Counted from the stretch's first letter, positions 17,053 through 25,912 are shown. The stretch: DNA of 64,000 nt from a bacterium (GCA_004297985.1 SCRA01000046.1:1-64000), one strand, 5' to 3'. A program made the numbers and translations. The notes: generated by a model from the letters alone, not told the origin.

Positions 17053-18275
17053 CGCCGCGCACGCAGCCACGCGGGAATCGCCGCCGCCAACGGATAGAGC
17101 ATGCCCCAGCCCAGGAACGGATAGATGACGGCGCTGGTAGCCAAGGCGATCCATGCCAGGCTCGCGCCGCCGCGCGTCCGCGCCAGCTTCACGCCCGCCG
17201 CCGTCCCCAGCAGATAGGTTGCGACAAAGCTAGCCGAGGGAAACAGGATCAGCGTCTGCAGCGAGAAGGCACCGGAGATGAGCGCCGTCAGAACACCGAT
17301 GCTGAGCACGCCGATAATGAATAGCCCGCCGGCAGGCACTCCGGCGGCGTTGCCGATGCCTAGGAACGCCGGCGCCATCGAGCGCTCCGCTAGCGAGCGT
17401 GCCAGCGATGCCGCGCCGCCCAGATAGGTCACCAGCATCGCGCAGACGCAGGCGATCGCCAGCATCCCCGTCACCCAACCGGCGGCGACCCCAAGCGAGC
17501 TCTGCATCACGAGCACCAGCGACGCCGCACTGCGCCCGCCGCCGTAGCTTCCCGTGCCGATGGTGACCACAGCGGTGCCCAGATAGAGCATGGTGACGAC
17601 GACGGCGGCGATGATGACGGCGGGAACGAGATCGTGGCGCGGATCGCGGAACTCACCGGAGAGGTGCGTCACCGCCTCCCAGCCGATGAACGACCAGAAG
17701 AGAATCGCCGCAGCGCGCCCCACGCCCACGACGCCGTTCGGCGCGAAGGGCACGAAGTGCTCGGCACGCACGTGCCAGATCCCGCCGCCGACGGCCACCG
17801 TCAACAGCACGGCGATGGCGCCCACCACGCCTACCTGCAGCCAGGCCGCCGTGTGCATGCCTCGGTAGTTGACGGCCAGCACTCCCAGCAACATCGCCAG
17901 CGCAAGGGGGCCGACCGCAAACGCCGGCAGACCGAAGGCGACCGCCGCGTAGGTGGCGGCGACGTAGGTGGAGATCGGCGCACCGATCGGTATCGCCAGG
18001 AAGAAGAGCCAGCCCACGAGCGCACCGGCGCCCTGGCCGAACGCTCGCTCGACGAACGTCGAGACGCCCCCGCCGCCCGGGAAGCGGGCGGCGAGCGTGG
18101 ACATCGTCAGCGCCATCGGCACCGCCACCATGGCCATCACGACCCACGCCACAAGCGAGGCGGGACCGGCGAGGTCCGCCGCCAGCGCGGGAACGATGAG
18201 CACGCCGGAGCCCAGGACGGCTCCAACGTAGAGTGCGACGGCGTGAAGGCGGCCGAGCGCCGAGTGCGAGGACAT
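16998..18275 (-). CDS. APC-family amino acid permease
   Basis: 425 aa with about 12 membrane segments. The N-terminal AVALYVGAVLGSGVLIVPALAA contains the conserved APC G(S/A)G(I/V) helix-1 motif that binds the amino-acid alpha-carboxylate. It resembles YjeH-type exporters/importers. It is divergent from a LysR regulator across 124 bp that contain a palindrome at 18300-18322, so it is the likely target of that regulator. Confidence 0.85.
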   Translation of the reverse strand: MSSHSALGRLHAVALYVGAVLGSGVLIVPALAADLAGPASLVAWVVMAMVAVPMALTMSTLAARFPGGGGVSTFVERAFGQGAGALVGWLFFLAIPIGAPISTYVAATYAAVAFGLPAFAVGPLALAMLLGVLAVNYRGMHTAAWLQVGVVGAIAVLLTVAVGGGIWHVRAEHFVPFAPNGVVGVGRAAAILFWSFIGWEAVTHLSGEFRDPRHDLVPAVIIAAVVVTMLYLGTAVVTIGTGSYGGGRSAASLVLVMQSSLGVAAGWVTGMLAIACVCAMLVTYLGGAASLARSLAERSMAPAFLGIGNAAGVPAGGLFIIGVLSIGVLTALISGAFSLQTLILFPSASFVATYLLGTAAGVKLARTRGGASLAWIALATSAVIYPFLGWGMLYPLAAAIPAWLRARRYRGAAADTVAESHSASV

Positions 18276-18299
18276 GCGGTGAGTGATTCCTGTGGACGA

Positions 18300-18322
18300 A
18301 TGCTACGCCGTCATGGTAGCAT
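18300..18322. promoter_or_regulatory. Candidate LysR operator
   Basis: ATGCTAC, 9-nt spacer, GTAGCAT: perfect 7-bp arms in the divergent permease/LysR intergenic region. Length and dyad layout fit the LTTR box pattern (dyad around T-N11-A). Confidence 0.5.
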
Positions 18323-18399
18323 CGTTCTCTCAACGCCTTGCACGATTGTTTCGATGAAAACCATCGCCTGCAACGATGATCCACGGAGGGCACGCGCCC

Positions 18400-19311
18400 A
18401 TGGAGCTGCGCCAACTCGCCACCTTTCGCACCGTCGCCAAGACGCTGAACGTCACGCGCGCGGCCGAGGAGTTGAACTACGCGCAGTCGAGCGTGACGGC
18501 GCAGATCCAGGCACTGGAAGAGGAGCTGGAGACGCCGCTCTTCGAGCGCCTGGGGCGCCGCATCGTGCTGACCGGCGCCGGCGGACGTCTCGTGGCGTAT
18601 GCCGAGCAACTGCTTCGCCTGGCCGGAGAGGCACGCAGCGCGGTTGGGCGCAACGGCGAGGGCGTCGACACGCTGCGCATCGGTGCGCCGGAGTCGCTGT
18701 GCGCCTATCGCCTTCCGCGAATGCTCACAGCCTTTCGCAAGCGTTTCCCGCGCGTCCAGCTCGTCTTTCAGCCCGGCCTCTGCCCCGATCTCCGGCGCTC
18801 CGTCGGCTCAGGCGAGATCGACGTGGCGTTCCTGTTGGAGGAGCACCAGTTCGCCGGCGATCTCACGATCGAGACGCTGCTCCGCGAGCCGCTTGTGTTG
18901 ATCGCCGAGCCGCGGCACCGTCTGGCGCGCCGCGCGCGCATCTCTCCGCGCGATCTGGAGGGCGAGCCTATCCTCGCCGTCGAGAAGGGCTGCACGTACC
19001 GCGCGCGTTTCGAGGAGCTGCTGGCACAGAACGGCGTGCGCCCTTCGAGCACCATCGAGTTCGGCAGCAATGAGGCGATCAAACAATGCGTGGCGGCCGG
19101 AGCGGGCATCGCCATCCTCCCCGAGATCGCCGTACGCGCGGAGATCGCCAAAGGAATGCTAACGGCGCTACCGCTCTCGCTCGCCTCGCTGCGCTTCTAC
19201 ACCGTCATGGCATGCCACAAGGACAAGTGGCTCTCGCCGCCTCTGGCCTACTTGCTGGAGCTGGCGCGCGAGACCATGCGCGCCAGCGTCGCCTCTACGG
19301 CGTCACGATGA
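18400..19311 (+). CDS. LysR-family transcriptional regulator
   Basis: ATG 18400 lies after CGGAGG and starts the classical N-terminus MELRQLATFRTVAKTLNVTRAAEELNYAQSSVTAQI (winged helix-turn-helix, residues 1-60); a frame from 18376 merely precedes it. The 303-aa length is standard, with a periplasmic-binding-protein-like effector domain after residue 90. It probably controls the divergent amino-acid permease; the effector is unknown. Its 3' end overlaps the convergent oxidoreductase gene by 17 bp. Confidence 0.9.
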   Translation: MELRQLATFRTVAKTLNVTRAAEELNYAQSSVTAQIQALEEELETPLFERLGRRIVLTGAGGRLVAYAEQLLRLAGEARSAVGRNGEGVDTLRIGAPESLCAYRLPRMLTAFRKRFPRVQLVFQPGLCPDLRRSVGSGEIDVAFLLEEHQFAGDLTIETLLREPLVLIAEPRHRLARRARISPRDLEGEPILAVEKGCTYRARFEELLAQNGVRPSSTIEFGSNEAIKQCVAAGAGIAILPEIAVRAEIAKGMLTALPLSLASLRFYTVMACHKDKWLSPPLAYLLELARETMRASVASTASR

Positions 19312-20314
19312 TCTTGCCGACGTTCTGCGCCGTCTCCATGCGCCGGTAACCTTCGGCCGCGCGCTCGAGCGGGAGCACCACGTCGATCACCGGCGCGATC
19401 TTGCCCTCGCCGTAGAGCGCGATCAGCGCCGCCATCTCCCGATCCAACAGATCGGCCTGCCCCCACAGATGGCCGATGTTCACGCCGATCACGCCGCGGT
19501 TGGCGGCCATCAGCGCAAGCGGGCTGAAGCGCGGAATCGAGAGCCCTTGGCGCAACACATGGAAGAGCCTGCGGCGCTCGCCGCGCTGCATGTTCGCGAA
19601 GCCGTAGACCACGATGCGCCCACCGGGCTGCAGCAGCTTGTAGCCTTTCATCGTGTCGCGGCCGCCCAGCGGGTCGAGCACGATGTCGACGCCGTGCCCA
19701 TCGGTGAGACGGCGCACCTCCTGTGTGTAGTCGATGGTGTGGTAGTCGATGGGATGCGTGCATCCGTTGGCGCGCAGCGCCTCATGCTTGCGCGCAGAGG
19801 CCGTGCCGAACGTGGTGACGTTCTCCACCGTGCGGCAGAGCTGAAGCGCCGCCGTCCCCACGCCGCCAGCCGCCATGTGCACCAGCACCGCTTCACCCGG
19901 CCGCAGGTTCGCGGAGTGAAAGAGCATGTGGTAGGCGGTGAGGTAGGTGACGGGTAGGGCCGCAGCCGCCTCGAACGGCATCTGCGGTGGAATCGGCAGC
20001 ACTCGGCCGGCGCGTACGCAGAGCAGCTCCGCATGCGCGCCGAATTTCGTTAACGCCACCACGCGCTGGCCGATGCGCGCGGCGTCGACGCCCTCGCCCA
20101 CCGCGTCGATCACCCCGGAAGCCTCGTAGCCCAGGATTACCGGCGGTCTGGGGGCATCAGGGTAGAGACCTTGGCGTGCCATCAGCTCGGCGAAGTTGAG
20201 ACCGCAGGCATGGACGCGAATGCGCACCTCGCCGGCTTGGGGTACGGGATCGGGACTCTCGCGCACGGCCCAGGCATCGCCGCCGCCGTGCTTGACCAAC
20301 CAGAGTGCGCGCAT
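19295..20314 (-). CDS. Zinc-independent quinone oxidoreductase (MDR family, VAT-1-like)
   Basis: ATG 20314 has an ideal AAAGGAGGTG site; the frame is open to 20590 but only noncoding-like upstream. 339 aa. GroES-like domain: HACGLNFAELMARQGLYPDAPRPPVILGYEASGVI. Rossmann domain: VLVHMAAGGVGTAALQL and DIVLDPLGGRDT. The absence of the structural-zinc Cys cluster marks the QOR branch. It reduces quinones or enals with NADPH; the physiological substrate is unclear. Confidence 0.9.
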   Translation of the reverse strand: MRALWLVKHGGGDAWAVRESPDPVPQAGEVRIRVHACGLNFAELMARQGLYPDAPRPPVILGYEASGVIDAVGEGVDAARIGQRVVALTKFGAHAELLCVRAGRVLPIPPQMPFEAAAALPVTYLTAYHMLFHSANLRPGEAVLVHMAAGGVGTAALQLCRTVENVTTFGTASARKHEALRANGCTHPIDYHTIDYTQEVRRLTDGHGVDIVLDPLGGRDTMKGYKLLQPGGRIVVYGFANMQRGERRRLFHVLRQGLSIPRFSPLALMAANRGVIGVNIGHLWGQADLLDREMAALIALYGEGKIAPVIDVVLPLERAAEGYRRMETAQNVGKIIVTP

Positions 20315-20337
20315 GTCGGCACCTCCTTTCGTACGCT

Positions 20338-21351
20338 CTAGACTCGGGTGAGCAATGCCTCGCAGGCCGCGATCACGCGCTCGGGATCGAGCTCGCGCAG
20401 GCAGGCGAAGTCGGGGCAGTTCTCCTTGCGATGCCACGCCGGACACGGATACACGGGCTCGACGACCGCGGTGCGCGGCCCCAGCGGCGCCCAACGCCGC
20501 GGCTCGTCGGTCTGCAGCGCGAAGATGCCGACGGTCGGCGTGCCCAGGCACGCGGCCAGGTGCATCGGTCCCGAGTCGACGGCGACGCACAAGCGCGCCC
20601 CTTCCAGCAGCGCGGCAAGCTCACCGAAGGTCGTCTCTCCCGCCAGGCTGCGCGCGCCCCCGCCGTGCGCAACCTCCTCGGCGATCGCACGATCCGCTTT
20701 GGTGCCGCTCACCAGCACGGGGAGGGAGAAGCGTTCGCGCAACCGCGTGGCGAGCGCTGCCAGCGTGGCGATCGCCCATGGCCGCTCGCCCAAGTCGAGC
20801 CCGCGCGTGGGGTGAAGCACGATGTAGCCATCGTTCCCGATTCCCAGCGCTGCGAAGCGCGCGCGCATCGTGGCGCGTGTCGCCTCGTCGACGCGAAAGC
20901 TCGGTGTGGGATCGACGTCGGGGCAACCCGCCGCACGCGCATAGTCCAGCAAAATCTGCGTCCAATGCGACCCGTGGTCGCCCAGCTCGCTGCGCACGGT
21001 GACGCGGCGGTTGAAGAGCAGCGAGTAGGTGCGGCGCGCCTGCCCCACGCGCAGCGGGATGCCCGCGAGAAGCGGCAGCAGCGCATAGCGCTGGGTGGCC
21101 CAGGTGACGATCGCGACGTCGAAGCGCGCGGCACGCAGACGGCGCACCATCGCGAGGATATCGGCGTCGTCGAGCCAGACGTCGCTGAGCTCGGGATTCC
21201 CGTGCAGCACCCCACGGTGGCGTGGCGCCGTCAGCGCGATGACGTCGCGCACCCCCGCCGCCCGCAAGGCACGCGCCACCGGAGTGGAAAGCAGCACGTC
21301 GCCGGCGCCGCCCCCCGCGCAGATCACGAGCGCACGTTCGAGGTTTCGCAT
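20338..21351 (-). CDS. Family 9 glycosyltransferase (heptosyltransferase-like)
   Basis: 337 aa: ALVICAGGGAGDVLLSTPVARALR at the N-terminus and CVAVDSGPMHLAACLGTPTVGIFA at the C-terminus are GT9 hallmarks, and VLHPTRGLDLGERPW is a typical mid segment. It ends with Cys-rich CPAWHRKENCPDFACL, similar to GT9 proteins that carry a C-terminal cysteine cluster. It is upstream of the oxidoreductase gene with a 23-nt gap. Confidence 0.88.
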   Translation of the reverse strand: MRNLERALVICAGGGAGDVLLSTPVARALRAAGVRDVIALTAPRHRGVLHGNPELSDVWLDDADILAMVRRLRAARFDVAIVTWATQRYALLPLLAGIPLRVGQARRTYSLLFNRRVTVRSELGDHGSHWTQILLDYARAAGCPDVDPTPSFRVDEATRATMRARFAALGIGNDGYIVLHPTRGLDLGERPWAIATLAALATRLRERFSLPVLVSGTKADRAIAEEVAHGGGARSLAGETTFGELAALLEGARLCVAVDSGPMHLAACLGTPTVGIFALQTDEPRRWAPLGPRTAVVEPVYPCPAWHRKENCPDFACLRELDPERVIAACEALLTRV

Positions 21352-21365
21352 GCCGGTGCGGCAGT

Positions 21366-21395
21366 TTGCCGTCAGCGGCCCGATGCCTTTATACT
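21366..21395 (+). promoter_or_regulatory. Promoter giving a leaderless transcript
   Basis: TTGCCG (21366-21371), 18-nt spacer, TATACT (21390-21395). The next start codon, ATG 21402, lies 7 nt after the -10, at the expected transcription start, and no ribosome site is present. Confidence 0.55.
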
Positions 21396-21401
21396 ATGTG
21401 T

Positions 21402-22178
21402 ATGACGCGAGACGAGATCATCCGACAGATCCGTGTGGGCGAGATGAAGAGCACGACGAGCGGTCTCGCCCCCGAATACGTTCAGGCCAATCTGGTCGTG
21501 GTTCCCGAAGCCTACGCGGCGGACGTGCGCGGCCTCTGCCAGCGCAATCCGGTTCCTTGCCCCTTGGTCGAAGAGCTGGCTCCCGGCGCCGTGGAGCCGC
21601 GGTGCGCTCCCGGGAGCGACCTGCGCACCGATCTCCCCGGCTATCGGCTCTGGATCGATGGAGAGTTGAAAGAGCGCCGCCATGACGTGCGGGATCTCTG
21701 GCGCGTCGATTTCGTGGCGTTCTTGATCGGCTGCTCGTTCACGTTCGAGCGCGCGCTGGTCGACGCGGGCTATCGCTTACGTCACCAGGAGCTCGGGCGA
21801 ACCGTGCCGATGTTTCGTACGAACGTGCCGCTAGCGCCCTCTGGGCGCCTCCACGGGCGCATGGTGGTCAGCATGCGCCCATTTCCCGCGGAAAGCGTGG
21901 AGGGCGTACGCACGGTAACACGTGCCTACGCGGAGGGTCACGGCGAGCCGGTGCACTGGGGTGATCCCGCGCAGATCGGCATCGCCGACATCAGCCGCCC
22001 GGACGAAGGGGACCCTCTCCCGCTCGAGCCGGGTGAGGTCCCCGTCTTCTGGGGTTGCGGCGTGACGCCTCAGCTCGTGACCATCGAGAGCAAGCTCCCC
22101 TTCGTGATCACCCACGAGCCGGGGTCGATGTTCATCACGGCCTTGCGCCACGAAGAGTACGCTACGACGGGTAGTTGA
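21402..22178 (+). CDS. DUF1445 / D-glutamate cyclase-family protein (putative hydro-lyase)
   Basis: 258 aa from ATG 21402, the usual family length of about 260. Recognisable segments are TSGLAPEYVQANLVVVPEAYA, DFVAFLIGCSFTFERAL, MVVSMRP and the conserved C-terminus VFWGCGVTPQ followed by ITHEPGSMFI. The Pfam family is named after mammalian D-glutamate cyclase, which makes 5-oxo-D-proline; bacterial members are annotated as putative hydro-lyases. A role in D-glutamate disposal is inferred from the neighbourhood. It is probably translated from a leaderless mRNA. Confidence 0.85.
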   Translation: MTRDEIIRQIRVGEMKSTTSGLAPEYVQANLVVVPEAYAADVRGLCQRNPVPCPLVEELAPGAVEPRCAPGSDLRTDLPGYRLWIDGELKERRHDVRDLWRVDFVAFLIGCSFTFERALVDAGYRLRHQELGRTVPMFRTNVPLAPSGRLHGRMVVSMRPFPAESVEGVRTVTRAYAEGHGEPVHWGDPAQIGIADISRPDEGDPLPLEPGEVPVFWGCGVTPQLVTIESKLPFVITHEPGSMFITALRHEEYATTGS

Positions 22179-23433
22179 GCTTGCAGATTCCCGCCTGCAC
22201 GGCGGACGACTGCGCGATCTTCTCCGGCGGCTGACGATCGACGATCTCGAGGAGATCGTGAGCGTTGCCGCCGGGTCCCGTCTTACGCAGCTCGCCGAAC
22301 CACATCGGCCACATGAGCTGATGATCGATGGCGCGGTACTCCGAAGTACCGTCCCAGAGCCCGCTGAATTTCGCACCCGACAACGTCTTGGAGACCTTGA
22401 CGGCGTCGGTCGTCTTGGCCTCGTTGATCGCCCACAGCAGCCGATCGACGGCCACGTGCGCGAACGCGGAGTGCGCGGTAGGCGGCTCCTGGTGCGTCTT
22501 GGTATACGCGGAGACGAAGTCGGCGGCCGCCTTGTTGCCTTTGCCGAAGACCAAGTCGCCCTTGTAGTACCACTCGACGCCCCAAAAACCGACGCGTGCC
22601 TCCTCGGGGAGCGCCCACGCCGTCTCGAGATCGATCTGCGGACCCGCCACTGGGAACTTCTTGAGCAAGCCAAAGCTGCTGGCTTGCTTCAGGAAGTTCA
22701 CCAGGTCGTTTCCGTTGACGATGGCGATGATGCAATCCGGCTTGGCGCCCTCGATCTTCGTGAGGTAGGTGCTGAAGTCGCTGGTGCCCAGCGGCGTGAG
22801 ATCGTAACCGACGACTTCACCGCCGACCGATTTGAGTACGTCTTGGTATCCGGCGGCGATGGCATGGCCGAACGCATAATCGGGCGCGACCAGATACCAC
22901 TTCTTGCCGAATTTCTTGGCGATCGAATAGCCCGTGGCATGTGTCTGCATCCACGTGGCATGGCACGTCTGAAATGTGTTCCAATGACACTGGGCCCCGG
23001 AGATCTGGTCGGCGTGGCTCCCCGAGTCGATGAACGGCACGTTCATCGCGGCCGCGGCGGCGCTGATGGAGAGCGCAGCCGAAGAGTTGATGGTACCGGC
23101 CAACGCCACGGCTTTGTCTTGATTGACGAGCTTGCGCGCCTTCTCCACGGCGACGCCGGGATTGTTCTGATTGTCCTCGACGAGCAGTTGTACCGGGCGT
23201 CCCATCACGCCGCCGCGCTTGTTCCACACGTCGACGGCCATCGTGGCACCGCGGACCTCACTGCGCGCGAACGCCGCGTAGGTGCCGGTGACCTCCTCGA
23301 CGAGTCCGATCTTGAGCGCTTCCGCGGCGTCACCGCGGCTGGGGATGAAGGCGGGGAAGCCGGCTACGAGTGCGGCGGTTCCTATACCGGCACCCTTCAG
23401 GAACGTATCCCTACTGAATGCGTGGTCTGTCAT
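22162..23433 (-). CDS. ABC transporter substrate-binding protein (branched-chain amino acid type)
   Basis: ATG 23433 follows GGAGG by 12 nt; the frame is open to 23472. 423 aa. The N-terminus FSRDTFLKGAGIGTAALVAGFPAF resembles a Tat signal whose second Arg is Asp, so export may be by Sec instead. The mature part is a LivJ-like periplasmic-binding fold (KIGLVEEVTGTYAAFARSEVRGATMAVDVWNKRGGVMG). No permease or ATPase genes are adjacent. Its 3' end overlaps the DUF1445 gene by 17 bp. Confidence 0.88.
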   Translation of the reverse strand: MTDHAFSRDTFLKGAGIGTAALVAGFPAFIPSRGDAAEALKIGLVEEVTGTYAAFARSEVRGATMAVDVWNKRGGVMGRPVQLLVEDNQNNPGVAVEKARKLVNQDKAVALAGTINSSAALSISAAAAAMNVPFIDSGSHADQISGAQCHWNTFQTCHATWMQTHATGYSIAKKFGKKWYLVAPDYAFGHAIAAGYQDVLKSVGGEVVGYDLTPLGTSDFSTYLTKIEGAKPDCIIAIVNGNDLVNFLKQASSFGLLKKFPVAGPQIDLETAWALPEEARVGFWGVEWYYKGDLVFGKGNKAAADFVSAYTKTHQEPPTAHSAFAHVAVDRLLWAINEAKTTDAVKVSKTLSGAKFSGLWDGTSEYRAIDHQLMWPMWFGELRKTGPGGNAHDLLEIVDRQPPEKIAQSSAVQAGICKLNYPS

Positions 23434-23604
23434 GAGTAATGATGCCTCCATTGGAAAGCGGATACCCGACACGCGGCCTGCATTCGCCAGTCTAACGAGA
23501 CGCTCTTTCTTGCATCACGCGCAAGATGGGCAGGAGAGCCTCGGCTCGAACGGGAGAATACGATGCGCGCGCGTTACGGCGCGCTCGTCTGTTGAGGAGG
23601 AAGC

Positions 23605-24273
23605 ATGTTCGTCGAAGGGGCGCGAGGTCCCGAGCCCGATCCATCCGTCATCAGCATGTTGAAAGGGCTGAGCCCTTCCACGCTCGGCCATCTCACCGAT
23701 TTCGGCTTTCCACGCGGCCTGCGCCCGCTTTTCACACCCATCTCCTTCGCCGGCCCTGCCGTCACGGTGCGCATCCCGCACATGGACTCGGCAGCGGTTC
23801 ACGCCGTAATGGACGTGGTGAAGCCCGGTGATGTGGTGGTCGTGGACCAATCAGGTGACGAGGATCGCGCCCCGTGGGGGAGCCTCGTCACGACCGCGGC
23901 GATGGCCAAGCAGGTCGCCGGCGCCATCGTGCAGGGCGGCGTCACCGATGTGCGTCAGCTCACGGAGTGGCGCTTTCCCATCTTCTCGCGTACCGTCTCG
24001 GCGCTTACCACGCGCATCCTCGGCGTCGAGGGCGCGATCAACGTTCCCGTGGTGATCGGCGGCGCGCTGGTGCGCCCCGGCGACATCGTGTGGGCCGACG
24101 ACAACGGCATCGCGATCTTGGATCCGAGCGATGCCGCGCGTTGGGCGCGTATCGTCGCGGGGAAGGAAGCGGCGGAGCCCGCACTCTTGGACCACATCCG
24201 CGCCGGCGAATCGTTGGCGACGCTCAGTGGTGCACGCGAGCTGCTGCGGCGCAACGCCGCGGAGGAACAGTAG
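23605..24273 (+). CDS. RraA-like / HMG-aldolase-family protein
   Basis: 222 aa. The family core is seen in GPAVTVRIPHMDSAAVH, GDVVVVDQSG, WGSLVTTAAMAKQVAGAIVQGGVTDV and RPGDIVWADDNGIAIL. The usual catalytic GxxRD motif reads GVTDV here, with Thr in place of Arg, so activity may differ from 4-hydroxy-4-methyl-2-oxoglutarate aldolases. GAGGAGG precedes the ATG. The amidase gene follows after 5 nt, suggesting an operon. Confidence 0.8.
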   Translation: MFVEGARGPEPDPSVISMLKGLSPSTLGHLTDFGFPRGLRPLFTPISFAGPAVTVRIPHMDSAAVHAVMDVVKPGDVVVVDQSGDEDRAPWGSLVTTAAMAKQVAGAIVQGGVTDVRQLTEWRFPIFSRTVSALTTRILGVEGAINVPVVIGGALVRPGDIVWADDNGIAILDPSDAARWARIVAGKEAAEPALLDHIRAGESLATLSGARELLRRNAAEEQ

Positions 24274-24278
24274 ACACG

Positions 24279-25451
24279 ATGACTGCTTCAGAGGCACGCG
24301 CTCGCGCGAAGGCACACCCCGACTGGAACATCTTCATCTCGTACACGAACGAGGAGGGGAACGGCCCCGCCGTGGCCGTCAAGGATCTGGTGCACGTCAA
24401 GGGCACCGTCACCACCGGCGGCGGAGTGGTGCTCCCCAAGGAGATCGACAAAGAGGACGCCCCTGTCGTCGCGCGCCTGCGTGCGCACAACTGCGTGATG
24501 GTTGGGAAAGTCAACCTGCACGAGTTCGCCTACGGGCTCACGAGCATCAACCCGCACTACGGCACGGTCCACAACCCCAAGGCGCCGGGGCACGTCGCCG
24601 GCGGATCCTCGGGCGGCTCCGCGGCGGCGGTGGCCGCCGACCTGTGCGACTGGGCCATCGGCACCGACACCGGCGGCTCCATCCGCAACCCCGCGGCGAT
24701 GTGCGGCGTCACCGGCTTCAAGCCCACCGTGGGCACCGTCAGCACCGAAGGCGTGATTCCGCTCAGCACCACGCTCGACACCATCGGGCCCCTGGCGCAC
24801 GACGTGATCCAAGCGGCCGGCGCGCTCGCGATGATGTGCGACGTGCAGCACCTGGTGCCCGCGGCGCCGCGTCCGCTCTCCTCATTCCGCTTGGCCATTC
24901 CGTCACCCGAATGGGTCGGCGAGCTCGACGCGGAGGTGAGCGCCGTCTGGCAGCGCGTCTCCGCCGGCCTGCCGGCAATCGCGCTCCCAGACCGCCTGCG
25001 CATGGCCAACGTCTCACTGGCGATCATGTTCCGCGAGGCTTATGAGTACCACCGACGTTGGATCGAAGCGGATTCTTCGCGCTACGGCACCGACGTGCTC
25101 GCCACGCTGATGCGCGGCAAGGACGTGACGCAGGCCGACTACGACCGCGCGCAAGAGGAGCTGCTGGCGGTGCGCCGCGAGACCGAGGAGGCGATGCAGG
25201 ACGTCGACGCGATGCTGGTGCCGGCCACCGCGATCGCTCCGCCGCTGGTGACTGCGAGCAGCTTAGAGATGCGCGAGCCGCTCTCGCGCTTCACGCGGCC
25301 GTTCAACGTAACGGGGCAGCCCGTCTATGCGCTGCCGTATCCTACGACCGGACTTCCGATCGGGGTGCAGGCCGTGGGACACTTCGGCCACGATGCCGAC
25401 CTGGTACCGGCGGCATGGGCACTCGAGCGCGCCTGGGCAGGGAGGGAATAG
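24279..25451 (+). CDS. Amidase signature family hydrolase
   Basis: 390 aa from ATG 24279; a long upstream frame is out of phase with the RraA-like gene and is not coding. The Ser-cisSer-Lys triad is present: Lys in GPAVAVKDLVHV, cis-Ser in GGSSGGSAAAVAADL and the nucleophile in GTDTGGSIRNPAA. These enzymes hydrolyse amides to ammonia and acids in the cytoplasm; substrate is unknown. It is cotranscribed with the RraA-like gene. Confidence 0.9.
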   Translation: MTASEARARAKAHPDWNIFISYTNEEGNGPAVAVKDLVHVKGTVTTGGGVVLPKEIDKEDAPVVARLRAHNCVMVGKVNLHEFAYGLTSINPHYGTVHNPKAPGHVAGGSSGGSAAAVAADLCDWAIGTDTGGSIRNPAAMCGVTGFKPTVGTVSTEGVIPLSTTLDTIGPLAHDVIQAAGALAMMCDVQHLVPAAPRPLSSFRLAIPSPEWVGELDAEVSAVWQRVSAGLPAIALPDRLRMANVSLAIMFREAYEYHRRWIEADSSRYGTDVLATLMRGKDVTQADYDRAQEELLAVRRETEEAMQDVDAMLVPATAIAPPLVTASSLEMREPLSRFTRPFNVTGQPVYALPYPTTGLPIGVQAVGHFGHDADLVPAAWALERAWAGRE

Positions 25452-25462
25452 CCGCTCCCCCG

Positions 25463-25621
25463 CTAGAGGGCGCTCGCGATCACTGCCGCGAGGACACCAA
25501 CGAGTGCGATGGCAACGGCAGCCGCCAGGCCGCCGGGGCCACCATCCGTTGGCGGGAGCGGCCTTCGCACGCGCCTTCCATCCACGGTGAGCGCAACTGC
25601 GCTCCAGAGGTTTCTACTCAT
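25463..25621 (-). CDS. Tiny single-pass membrane protein (52 aa)
   Basis: ATG 25621 to TAG 25463. A basic N-terminal half (TVDGRRVRRPLPPTDGG) precedes a C-terminal helix, GLAAAVAIALVGVLAAVIASAL. It lies 66 bp downstream of a second tiny membrane protein gene on the same strand, and both have one C-terminal hydrophobic helix. No family recognised. Confidence 0.45.
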   Translation of the reverse strand: MSRNLWSAVALTVDGRRVRRPLPPTDGGPGGLAAAVAIALVGVLAAVIASAL

Positions 25622-25686
25622 ACGGCCACTCTAAACCCTGACTGTGCCGGCAGGGTGGCATCGACGTCGCACCCGCGATGGGTTGC

Positions 25687-25854
25687 CTAGAGAAAGATGA
25701 TCGCCAGGAGAAAAACTTCGACGGCGATGGCAATGGCCAGGGAGACGATCGCTCCAAAGAGGCTGTAGCCGGCGCCCGCGCGGCGCCCGCGCGACATGTG
25801 GGCCATGAAGAGCGGGAAGTTACGACTGGAGGGATCGAACGGCGGTTTGTCCAT
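25687..25854 (-). CDS. Tiny single-pass membrane protein (55 aa)
   Basis: ATG 25854. A polar N-terminus (MDKPPFDPSSRNFPLFMAHMSRGRRAG) is followed by a C-terminal membrane helix (FGAIVSLAIAIAVEVFLLAIIFL). The frame stays open to 26094 but overlaps the GT9 gene there. Similar in design to the 52-aa protein next to it. Function unknown. Confidence 0.5.
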   Translation of the reverse strand: MDKPPFDPSSRNFPLFMAHMSRGRRAGAGYSLFGAIVSLAIAIAVEVFLLAIIFL

Positions 25855-25912
25855 GGCCACAGCGTACCCTGGCGCGGTGCCATCCGGCTGGCACGGTGCA
25901 AGTGCCCCGCAT

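Noticed and set aside
25880..25900. Fourth copy of the GTGCCA palindrome (GGCAC-N7-GTGCC)
   Set aside because: Arms are in the opposite orientation and the spacing differs; probably a simple hairpin after the GT9 gene.
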